A stretch of 10,555 bases of DNA, taken from NCBI GenBank assembly GCA_039815505.1, contig JBCBZE010000093.1, positions 1 through 10,555 on the forward strand. The letters are read 5' to 3'. Below the pieces are notes generated by a model that worked only from the letters and a program-made list of their open reading frames with translations, made no database searches and had not been told where the DNA came from. How positions within the stretch are numbered: position 1 is the stretch's first letter; each line of letters begins with the position of its first letter. The DNA is from CANLWN01 sp039815505 (lineage in GTDB: Bacteria > Bacteroidota > Bacteroidia > Flavobacteriales > Flavobacteriaceae). The position numbers and the translations under genes are program-made. This document shows, in pieces, positions 1 to 6,986 of the stretch.

Positions 1-1688
1 GCCCATATAGTACCGGGAAAAGGGTCTTCATCACTTAAGGCAATAACATCCAAGGGTTGACTTCCAAAGCCACCGAGGAAACCATTGTCTTTCGCCAAAA
101 GAACCGTACCGGTAGCATCCAGTTCATAACGATTGATCATACCGTTAAACGACGCAGTCAATATATTACCTTGCAAAGCACCGTCAAAATTATCGGTCTT
201 ATATTCACAGATTCCGTTGGTTGAAGAGTTGACAATATCCAATATGTTGACCTTGGGACTATTAATGGCATCGGCCAAATATTCTCCTTGCCGATCATCA
301 TTGGGAAAGTCTATTGCGCTGAAGGATGTTGCAAAATAGCCCGAAACACCCACCAACAGATCCATAAAATCATGATCAGCGGTCTCTACCCAATCCGTTA
401 TGTCCTCCCCTTGCGGATTTTGCCCTATCACTAAAAGTTCATGTGTCTTTACCCTTGCCAAAGAAGGGAAGGCCCGTATTGGAACCGGGTGGCCTCCAAA
501 ATAAGTTCCGTTTATATCGGTAGTGGTGCCTACATAATGTAGGGCATCACCATGTTCATTTGCATTGGCTTCATTGAAATCGTTGGTAATATAATCTCCC
601 ATCAATGGATTATAGGATGATTGATTTGGTTTTATGGAGCCGTCACTGGTATAAATGACAGGAACCCCTCCCCAACCGGAGTTGGGTCCATTATCACCGG
701 TATAGATACGACCATCCTCGGTCACTACCACATCATAGGCATTTCTGTACCCCGGGGAAAAAATTTGAACAGGTCCTCCCGGCTCCGGGAATGCCTGATT
801 AAGACCATCATTACCGCCAAAAGGATCGCCCAGATCAATTGTGGCATTGAACATAGGATGTCCGGATGCGTATGGGAACGCAGGGTCCGTATTGTCAATA
901 TCGGCCCGTTCAGGATCGTTCAATGTAGGCAGATCATATATAAACTTAGCACCGTTTCGCGGGTCGGTAGAAATACCCATACCCTCTAATTGTGTGAGGT
1001 TGATAATCAACATGGCCCCTGATAAAAACACTTCCGAGGTACCGGCAAAATTATTACTTGGAGCCCCTCTATTGGTATTGCCCCCTTGTTGCAATAACAA
1101 ATAGGTATTTCCTCCTTGTTGAAAAAGATCCATCCCATTGGTAGAATGGTTCTCCTCGCATCTAGGGAGTCCCCTTACCAAATCTACCTTGTCCCAACCG
1201 GTGCCCGTCCAAGTAAGCCTTGACAGGACGCCTGAATTGGTATCCAAATTAGTTTCGTTTCCGGTTCCACCACCGCCTATTCTCGAATCTGAAGAACTTA
1301 CGTATAAAACAGGTGTAGCTATGGTCCCGGAAGCAAGAATACCGGTAACCTGTCTTGTATTTGTGGTGTTTACCGTACCATCATCATTATGGTTGGGTAC
1401 TCCATTCTTAATATCGTTGATCGCAACGGTACCAACTACCGAATAACTTCCACTACCGGGATCGGCCATATCACGTTCAACAATAAACTCCCAAATGGTC
1501 CCGTCCTGTTGTGAAACATAAAGTCTTCCATTAGGCCCAAAATCCAAAGAGGTGGGGTTGTTTATATTTTCACCAAGAAGACCGGAAGGATTAAAGTTCT
1601 GCCCGCTCCCTACAAACGGTATTCCCATAAGGAATAGCAAAAGAAAGGGTAGTAAAAAATGTAAGTTGAAGGGGTAATCTTTTTTCAT
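1..1688 (-). CDS. Large secreted beta-propeller (glucose/sorbosone dehydrogenase- or NHL-like) protein, N-terminal part
   Basis: The minus-strand frame is open from the ATG at 1688 to the window edge, giving 562 complete codons with no stop, so the 3' end is missing. Residues 1-29 look like a signal peptide: MKK start, hydrophobic core at about 9-26, and likely cleavage after VGSG before Gln30. After that come repeated blade-like motifs: LDFGPNGRLYVSQQDGTIW near residue 45, a DVVVTEDGRIYTGDNGPNSG stretch with GDNGPN at 331-336, and LDVIALSDEDPFPGTIW at the edge. Such 'hydrophobic-x-DGRIY' and 'PGTIW' motifs are usual in six-bladed propellers of the soluble sugar dehydrogenase/NHL type found in long secreted Flavobacteriia proteins. 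In that group these often carry malectin, PKD or Ig-like modules and a type IX secretion tail, but none of these can be seen here. Catalytic activity is not shown. It is separated from the HTTM gene by 392 bases and has its own candidate promoter, so it is probably a separate transcription unit. Confidence 0.8.
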   Translation of the reverse strand, partial: MKKDYPFNLHFLLPFLLLFLMGIPFVGSGQNFNPSGLLGENINNPTSLDFGPNGRLYVSQQDGTIWEFIVERDMADPGSGSYSVVGTVAINDIKNGVPNHNDDGTVNTTNTRQVTGILASGTIATPVLYVSSSDSRIGGGGTGNETNLDTNSGVLSRLTWTGTGWDKVDLVRGLPRCEENHSTNGMDLFQQGGNTYLLLQQGGNTNRGAPSNNFAGTSEVFLSGAMLIINLTQLEGMGISTDPRNGAKFIYDLPTLNDPERADIDNTDPAFPYASGHPMFNATIDLGDPFGGNDGLNQAFPEPGGPVQIFSPGYRNAYDVVVTEDGRIYTGDNGPNSGWGGVPVIYTSDGSIKPNQSSYNPLMGDYITNDFNEANANEHGDALHYVGTTTDINGTYFGGHPVPIRAFPSLARVKTHELLVIGQNPQGEDITDWVETADHDFMDLLVGVSGYFATSFSAIDFPNDDRQGEYLADAINSPKVNILDIVNSSTNGICEYKTDNFDGALQGNILTASFNGMINRYELDATGTVLLAKDNGFLGGFGSQPLDVIALSDEDPFPGTIW

Positions 1689-2080
1689 AAAAAACAATCT
1701 ATTATAGCAATTTTAAAAATGGCAAAGGTCGGTTAAGAATAGCTACAAAGATAGTCCAATTACAAATTTAGGTATAATTACCTACTCAATATTCGTTTAA
1801 ATCAGGGGCTTAATCGATAAAATGCACGGTCTTTCATATCACCGACAATTTCTGTGGAAAATAGAAAATAGACCTGTTCAAATTTTATGGGATAGCGGTA
1901 AAATATTTTGAGTTTTACATAAAAAGCGTATTTGTTTTGTAAGAAATGTTAATTAATTTTTACCTTATATACGGCAATAGTTTAAGGAAAATAGTAGAAA
2001 ACAAACTAATCTTTATTGGATATTTAGCGATAGTGCTAGGTAAATAGCTACAAGTAAAGGGCCTATATGATTCCCTCCAA
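1689..2080. other. Non-coding region between the HTTM gene and the secreted propeller gene
   Basis: This AT-rich stretch of 392 bases holds no convincing reading frame. It contains the leader and candidate promoter of the propeller gene (box at 1746-1753) and, just upstream of that box, an imperfect palindrome GGTATAATTACC (1771-1782). The 11-base word AATAGCTACAA occurs in direct orientation at 1738-1748 and 2043-2053. A short AGGG/CCCT pairing at about 2057-2075 just after the HTTM stop is too weak, and lacks a T tract, to be called a terminator. Confidence 0.6.
1746..1753 (-). promoter_or_regulatory. Candidate Bacteroidota -7 promoter box for the propeller gene
   Basis: On the minus strand these bases read TATCTTTG, an exact fit to the Bacteroidota -7 consensus TAnnTTTG. 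They lie 58 bases before the ATG at 1688, which would give a leader of about 50 nucleotides. No TTG was found at the expected -33 distance (around 1773-1776), so this is a half-match only. Confidence 0.45.
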
Positions 2081-3094
2081 TTATTTGGTTTGAAGAAAAG
2101 TGAAATTGTCCTTATGAAGTTTTATCAAAGATTTCCATTCCATAAGACATAAACATATAACCCTATAATTTACAAAACCAAGTCCCATAAGAAAACCTAT
2201 GCTTAAGTGCATGAGTATAGCGGACAAAAGATATACGTTCCTAAACCTTTCATTTATGAACACGACAAAGCCAGACAGCTCCAAAAGAACAGTCGCGATC
2301 GACATAAAAATCAAAAAATACCTATGTTCGGACAGCCATGCAATCAAATTATTAAGTAATCTGGAATTCTGATAATTTCCATATGTATGGGAATAAAATC
2401 CGTAATTGTCCTTTGAAAAGTCTGTTTGGCGGTTTGCATCCCCAAAAAGCAATTGTTGTTTTCCAACGGGGTAATCCATTGTTCTTTCCTCCAAATAAAA
2501 ACCAAGGGTACTTCCATCTAGCCATTTTCCCTCACTATAACGCAACTTGGAAAGCCCTGCTGTAAAATAGGTAAGAGCCAACATCAATAATAAAAGGTTT
2601 ACCTCCCATTTTACGTTTCCCCTTAAAATGAACCTATTTTTTTTTGCCCTCATGTTGTTCAGGATTAGGCGGTCAAAAGAGAAGTTCATGGAGCTTGGCA
2701 ATACGCTAAGGGCAAAAATAATCTGTCCGGACAAGGACATATGATGATCAAACGCACCTAAGCCTTCTACGGAACCAACAATAATAAAACAAAGCATGGA
2801 AAGTATAAAAAGACTTATTCTACCCATAAAACCGATTACCGCCGTAATCGTAAAGGCTAAAATGAGGTATTTATACGTTAAATAATCAAAATCATTGAAC
2901 GTAATAAACCTAGTGGGCATAAAAGAATTAATCCATGTATTGGACAATTCGTAACCGGATCTATTCGCAAAAGAGTATAAAAAATCCAATTGGGCTATAA
3001 GATACTTTGCGAAAAAAAAAGGCAAAATCAGTCTTAGAAGGACCAATGGGTTAAAAGATTCCAATTTTATTTTGAATTCCATAAAACGTATCAT
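2081..3094 (-). CDS. HTTM / vitamin K-dependent gamma-carboxylase-like polytopic membrane protein
   Basis: A 337-residue protein with several hydrophobic segments (roughly 12-36, 73-95, 93-112, 121-136, 163-180, 259-281 and 287-308). The motif YFTAGLSKLRYSEGKWLDG at 176-194 is the hallmark of the HTTM family and resembles the YFIAGVKKLDADW region of human gamma-glutamyl carboxylase, placing Lys183 at the carboxylase Lys218 position. FDHHMSLSGQ (115-124), followed by P133 and SFDRL, resembles the carboxylase NNHSYL segment, placing His118 at the His160 position. These alignments are by eye and from memory. It lacks the long C-terminal extracytoplasmic domain of true carboxylases. The ATG directly follows the TAG of the upstream 168-residue gene, so translation is probably coupled; Met5 is an alternative start. 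Two nine-base homopolymers lie inside the gene (3012-3020 and 2637-2645). The substrate is unknown; it need not be a carboxylase. Confidence 0.8.
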   Translation of the reverse strand: MIRFMEFKIKLESFNPLVLLRLILPFFFAKYLIAQLDFLYSFANRSGYELSNTWINSFMPTRFITFNDFDYLTYKYLILAFTITAVIGFMGRISLFILSMLCFIIVGSVEGLGAFDHHMSLSGQIIFALSVLPSSMNFSFDRLILNNMRAKKNRFILRGNVKWEVNLLLLMLALTYFTAGLSKLRYSEGKWLDGSTLGFYLEERTMDYPVGKQQLLFGDANRQTDFSKDNYGFYSHTYGNYQNSRLLNNLIAWLSEHRYFLIFMSIATVLLELSGFVVFINERFRNVYLLSAILMHLSIGFLMGLGFVNYRVICLCLMEWKSLIKLHKDNFTFLQTK

Positions 3095-3601
3095 CTACTG
3101 GGTTGAAAAATAGCTTTCCGTATTAAAATCATAGTAGCCCATTAATTTATAATCTTTCAAAATATTACGTTTGGCATCAACTTTTGCCACAGATATATCT
3201 ATCCTATTAAAAAAAAGTTCGTGTTCCTTTTCAAGAAACGTCTTATAATTTTCAAAAAATATATCCATTCGTTTTAAAAAGTCTTCCTCATTATCGGATA
3301 AGCGACCACTGAAAGGGTTAATGGGGTCAATTGAACCATATGCCTTACTAAAAAAATGTCTCACGAAATATATTTCCAGCTTTCCATAATAATCGACCAA
3401 ATCTATTTTCTCCCCATCATCGGTAAGGCCCTCAAATTTCAATACATAGAAGTTTGTATTATCATCTACGTAATGGCCAAACATAGGTGCACAGGTGTAA
3501 GGAAAACTCTCTATACCCATAACCACTACAAATAAGTTGGGAAGAAGCAATACCATTGAGACAACAATGAGGTATATTTTTTTTATGGAATAGCGTTTCA
3601 T
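3095..3601 (-). CDS. Single-pass membrane-anchored protein of unknown function, HTTM partner
   Basis: I do not recognise this 168-residue protein. Residues 1-7 are basic and 9-29 form one transmembrane helix or uncleaved signal anchor, so the remainder (about 140 residues, rich in Tyr, Phe, Asp and Lys) probably sits in the periplasm. Right after the helix comes SFPYTCAPMFGHY (32-44), a compact Pro/Cys/Met/His motif that stands out as a possible conserved site; it holds the only cysteine. The following 'YVLKFEGLTDDGEKIDL' stretch looks like beta-strands, and a charged, probably helical part follows from about 100. The stop TAG abuts the ATG of the HTTM gene with no gap, which suggests coupled synthesis and a joint role. 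No promoter consensus was found upstream; there are 155 bases back to the wzc stop, so readthrough from the polysaccharide operon is possible. Confidence 0.75.
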   Translation of the reverse strand: MKRYSIKKIYLIVVSMVLLLPNLFVVVMGIESFPYTCAPMFGHYVDDNTNFYVLKFEGLTDDGEKIDLVDYYGKLEIYFVRHFFSKAYGSIDPINPFSGRLSDNEEDFLKRMDIFFENYKTFLEKEHELFFNRIDISVAKVDAKRNILKDYKLMGYYDFNTESYFSTQ

Positions 3602-3668
3602 AAAATGCGCATATCTAATAGTCCGATTGGTAGTTTTCCTGGCTAATCATGTTTAACTCTTTTAGAGG

Positions 3669-3753
3669 GTCATGCCTTCTATTTTAGAACTTAAAACCGC
3701 TTATGGATAGGGTACATGTTTACATCAATTTAAGCGGGAATTTTAGGCATGAC
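3669..3753. repeat. Perfect 9-base inverted repeat with a long spacer between wzc and the HTTM pair
   Basis: GTCATGCCT at 3669-3677 and its exact complement AGGCATGAC at 3745-3753 bracket 67 bases in the gap between the wzc stop and the 168-residue gene. No T tract follows the right half on the minus strand, so it is not a simple terminator. It may be chance. Confidence 0.4.
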
Positions 3754-3756
3754 AAA

Positions 3757-6144
3757 TTAAACTTTCCACCATTTCTTTTGACTTTTACCATAGCCATAGC
3801 CGTATTTGCCACCATATCCCAGATTAGAATCCTTCACGTCGTTGACTACGAAAGAAAGACCATCTATTTTACCTTCTTTTTTAAGGCGCAAGGGAAATTC
3901 TATTGCGTTTTTCTCTGTAAAGCCCGCTCTTGCCACATAAATTATATGGTTCGCATATTCGCTTATCAGCAATGTATCCGAGACCACCATCAATGGTGCG
4001 GTATCAACAATTACATAATCATACATCTCCGAGATTTCACCTAGTAAGGTCTTTAGACGGCCACTCATTAACAACTCTGCGGGATTGGGCGGTATCCGTC
4101 CGGAATAGATCACATCAATGGTGTTATTATGCACCAACATAGGATTGATAATATCCCGGGGCTGTAATGTATTATCGTAAAGATACTCTGTAAGTCCGGC
4201 ATCTTTATTTCTGCTAGGCTTCAACATTTTATCGATGTTGGTCCCTGAAAAAAACGTGTACAACTTGGGATTCCTTATATCAGCGCCTATCAACAATACC
4301 TTCTTTCCGGTACTTGCCAAAATCATTGAAAGGTTTGTGGATAAAAAGGTCTTACCCTCTCCGGGCACGCTCGAAGTAACATAGATTATGTTATTTTTTG
4401 AAGTGCTGGCCTTGGCTCTAATCAAATAATCCAGATTTGTCCGAATTATTCTTAAAGATTCTGCCAAAACGGACCTATCCTCTTTCAATATTGTTTTTTC
4501 ATCTTTTTTGGATAATCGTGGAATTTCACCCAATATAGGTGCATTCTTGTTCAGCTTCTCCAAGCTATACATATTATGTATTTTATTATCCAAAAGGTCA
4601 TTGAGATAAATAATTGAAAAGGGTACCAGAAGTCCGAAAATAATGGAAGCTAGGTAAATCACTCTTTTTCGCGGAGAAACAGGATGCTTACTTGCGTTAT
4701 ACGCATAATCTATAATCTTGGATTTAGGTTCTGTGGACGCCACTGCTATTTGAGCCTCTTCCCGTTTTTGCAAGAGATACAAATAAAGTGATTCCGTAGT
4801 TTGTTGTTTACGGGTTATATCCCGTAAAGCCCTTTCATTTTTTGGTGCGGAATATATCTTGGAACTTATAATGGCCTGTTGACCACTTAAGGTATTGACC
4901 TGCATTCCCAGATTATTCACCGTACTATTTAAACTGGACCTCATGCTTTGCTTTAAGCCACTAAGTTGCTGATCTAAGTTTACAATTACGGGATTCTGTT
5001 CATTAGAACTTTTTAACAAACGATTTCGCTCTAAAACCAATTGGTTATATTTCTCCGTTGTACTGGCAATCGTGGGGTCTGACAAACCTATATTAGCGGG
5101 AAGTACATCAAAACCGGACTGTTGCTCAACTATGTCCTTCATGGACGAGGCAATATTAAGTTGAGTTTGAAAATTTGCGAGCTCTTGCTGATTCGCTGCA
5201 CCAATATTTAGATTTATATTAGCTTCGGAGGCAATATCCGTTAGGCCCTTGCTCGTTTTTAAATCTTCGGCGGATTGATCTACAGAGGAGAGATTGGAGG
5301 AAATATCGGATATTCGATCATCTATAAAATCTGACGTGCGATCAGCTATTATCTTTTTATCTTGAATAGCATTTTTATTGTAAACCTTTATCAAAGCGTT
5401 GATTATATCGACCGCCTTTTTCTTTATAGGGTCTTGTAGAAAAATATTGACTATGTTAGAAAATTCGTCGTCATTGCTTATCACTATTTTTTTACGATAA
5501 GCTTGAGCCATAAGCGCCAATGGTAAAATGGATACCTTTATTTTCTTATCCTTAAATTTTGCCATGTCCACAACGTTCGGAGTAATGACAATATCGCCTA
5601 TTGGCGATGAAATATTTTTCCCGTAGGCGTAAACCTTTATAGGTTCATCCCGTTCCTCACTATACCCAAAAGTGGTATTGGAAGAAAGTGTAAGATAGAA
5701 CTCGAAGTTGGATTTATGTATGATCGAATCCGGTGCAATGAAATTTAACTTTATGGGAGGGTCATAATACATTTCCGAACTCTTGATATTCCCCAAAGAA
5801 ATAATCTGAACATTTAATCCCAATTCTTTAACGACCTCAATAAGGTTAGACCTGGAATTTATGATCTGGATTTCATCTTGAACATTGTTTTTACCGCTCG
5901 AAAGAAAGTCCAATTCTTTGAACAGTTCAATACCGGAACCAGCGGTTTTATCATCAACAATTTGAATTTTGGCCTCCGCGGCATACTCGGGTGTGGAATA
6001 TCTAATGAAAAAAAAACTTAAAATCAAAAAAATGAAAACGGAAAAAGCGAACCACTTCCAATGTTTGATATAAGAAAATATAACCTCCTTTAAATCAATT
6101 TTTTTATCTTCAATTTCTTCGTTGGGAATACTACTGGGATTCAT
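3757..6144 (-). CDS. wzc: Wzc-type polysaccharide co-polymerase and bacterial tyrosine kinase
   Basis: This is a fused chain-length regulator and BY-kinase of the inner membrane, 795 residues from the chosen start. Order: short cytoplasmic N-terminus; first membrane helix at about 31-47; Wzz-type periplasmic region with coiled-coil stretches; GNVR-like segment (PKNERALRDITRKQ, about 431-446); second membrane helix at about 494-513; cytoplasmic ATPase. The kinase has Walker A SSVPGEGKT (591-599), Walker A' LLIGADIRNP with Asp622 but Gly620 in place of the first Asp of DxD, and Walker B VIVDTAP with Asp714. The tail has four tyrosines at 777, 781, 783 and 785 in a Gly-rich run, the usual autophosphorylation cluster, and ends KKWWKV. 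The frame is open back to 6216, but that start would overlap wza by 50 bases with an unrelated hydrophobic leader; Met at 6144 leaves a 22-base gap and begins with the expected MNPSS...DLKE. No cognate phosphatase gene follows. Confidence 0.95.
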   Translation of the reverse strand: MNPSSIPNEEIEDKKIDLKEVIFSYIKHWKWFAFSVFIFLILSFFFIRYSTPEYAAEAKIQIVDDKTAGSGIELFKELDFLSSGKNNVQDEIQIINSRSNLIEVVKELGLNVQIISLGNIKSSEMYYDPPIKLNFIAPDSIIHKSNFEFYLTLSSNTTFGYSEERDEPIKVYAYGKNISSPIGDIVITPNVVDMAKFKDKKIKVSILPLALMAQAYRKKIVISNDDEFSNIVNIFLQDPIKKKAVDIINALIKVYNKNAIQDKKIIADRTSDFIDDRISDISSNLSSVDQSAEDLKTSKGLTDIASEANINLNIGAANQQELANFQTQLNIASSMKDIVEQQSGFDVLPANIGLSDPTIASTTEKYNQLVLERNRLLKSSNEQNPVIVNLDQQLSGLKQSMRSSLNSTVNNLGMQVNTLSGQQAIISSKIYSAPKNERALRDITRKQQTTESLYLYLLQKREEAQIAVASTEPKSKIIDYAYNASKHPVSPRKRVIYLASIIFGLLVPFSIIYLNDLLDNKIHNMYSLEKLNKNAPILGEIPRLSKKDEKTILKEDRSVLAESLRIIRTNLDYLIRAKASTSKNNIIYVTSSVPGEGKTFLSTNLSMILASTGKKVLLIGADIRNPKLYTFFSGTNIDKMLKPSRNKDAGLTEYLYDNTLQPRDIINPMLVHNNTIDVIYSGRIPPNPAELLMSGRLKTLLGEISEMYDYVIVDTAPLMVVSDTLLISEYANHIIYVARAGFTEKNAIEFPLRLKKEGKIDGLSFVVNDVKDSNLGYGGKYGYGYGKSQKKWWKV

Positions 6145-6166
6145 TGTATGCGCTTCGTTGATAAAT

Positions 6167-6946
6167 CTAATTTCTTGTAATAATAAGTACCGTGGAAGTA
6201 ATAAGCAAAGAAGCAATAGAAATAGCTATGGTAGCCCTATTGTCAAGTGAAGATGAGGTAACAGCCGATTTATTGGGCTCCACATATACCACATCGTTTT
6301 GTGTCAAATAATAAACGGGCGAACTAAGTGCCTCTTTTTTTGTAAGGTCAATTCGGGTATATACCTTGGTTCCATCAAAATCTCGAATGACCATCACATT
6401 ATGACGTTGTCCTTTGATGGTAAGGTCAGAAGCTAGTCCCAAGGCTTCCAGAATGGTAATACGTTCACCATTTACAGGATATGTTCCTGGTCTCTTAACT
6501 TCCCCTAACACGGTAATATTAAAGTTACGAAGTCTAATATTGATAATGGGGTCTTTTAAATAAATAGATAATTTTTCCCGCAAAAGAATTCTAACCTCTT
6601 CCGGTGACAGGCCAGCTATTTTTACCTTGCCAATGACAGGGAAATCTATTTCTCCGGCATCGTCCACTAGATAATCCACTTGTTCAGGTCGTATGCCACC
6701 TTCAGAAGCTCCCCTAAAAAGATTAAAAGGTGCGCTAGCCTCCTCATCCAAGGTAGATACATATATGCTAATAACATCGTCAACTTTAAATTTTGGGGTA
6801 AAGTCGTTCTTATTTACTAAAGTTTCAAAAGTACCGGCATCCTGAAAATAGACCACGTCTTTTTTGGAAGCACAAGACGAAGCAAATAATACAATTAACA
6901 ATAGTGTTGTCTTAAAAGAACCTAAGACAGTGTTTTTTATGACCAT
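6167..6946 (-). CDS. wza: Wza-type polysaccharide export lipoprotein
   Basis: A 259-residue outer-membrane export protein. The N-terminus is a lipoprotein signal with lipobox ASSC, making Cys25 the likely lipidated residue. The polysaccharide export (Poly_export) domain spans about 50-135, with the typical KVDDVISIYV start and DDAGEIDFPVIGKVKIAGLS core. One SLBB domain follows at about 143-190, with VLGEVKRPGTYPV. It is much shorter than E. coli Wza (379 residues, from memory), having a single SLBB repeat. The last 22 residues (238-259) form a strongly hydrophobic helix ending three residues from the terminus, which could be the outer-membrane-spanning element. It sits 38 bases after capD and 22 bases before wzc, in one operon. 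It would form the exit channel through which the Wzc-controlled polymer leaves the cell. Confidence 0.93.
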   Translation of the reverse strand: MVIKNTVLGSFKTTLLLIVLFASSCASKKDVVYFQDAGTFETLVNKNDFTPKFKVDDVISIYVSTLDEEASAPFNLFRGASEGGIRPEQVDYLVDDAGEIDFPVIGKVKIAGLSPEEVRILLREKLSIYLKDPIINIRLRNFNITVLGEVKRPGTYPVNGERITILEALGLASDLTIKGQRHNVMVIRDFDGTKVYTRIDLTKKEALSSPVYYLTQNDVVYVEPNKSAVTSSSLDNRATIAISIASLLITSTVLIITRN

Positions 6947-6958
6947 AATATTAAAGTG

Positions 6959-6986
6959 ATTTGTACAAATAGTATAAAATACTATT
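6959..6986 (-). promoter_or_regulatory. Hairpin and palindrome between capD and wza
   Basis: Bases 6968-6975 and 6979-6986 (AATAGTAT / ATACTATT) form a perfect 8-base stem with a 3-base loop, overlapping the capD stop codon. It is followed on the minus strand by the perfect palindrome ATTTGTACAAAT (6959-6970), ahead of the wza start. The stem is AT-rich and no T run follows, so a terminator is unlikely. It could be an mRNA processing or stability element, or an operator. A TA-N3-TTTG near-match to the -7 promoter box overlaps the pair. Confidence 0.35.

Noticed and set aside
133..1446. Several plus-strand frames of 68-122 residues
   Set aside because: They lie antisense to the continuous minus-strand propeller frame and show no family motifs.
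2057..2075. AGGG...CCCT pairing after the HTTM gene as a terminator
   Set aside because: Only four pairs, an 11-base loop, and no T run on the minus strand.
6145..6216. Longer N-terminus for wzc starting at 6216
   Set aside because: It adds 24 hydrophobic residues that overlap the end of wza by 50 bases and do not fit the Wzz-type N-terminus; the ATG at 6144 gives normal operon spacing.
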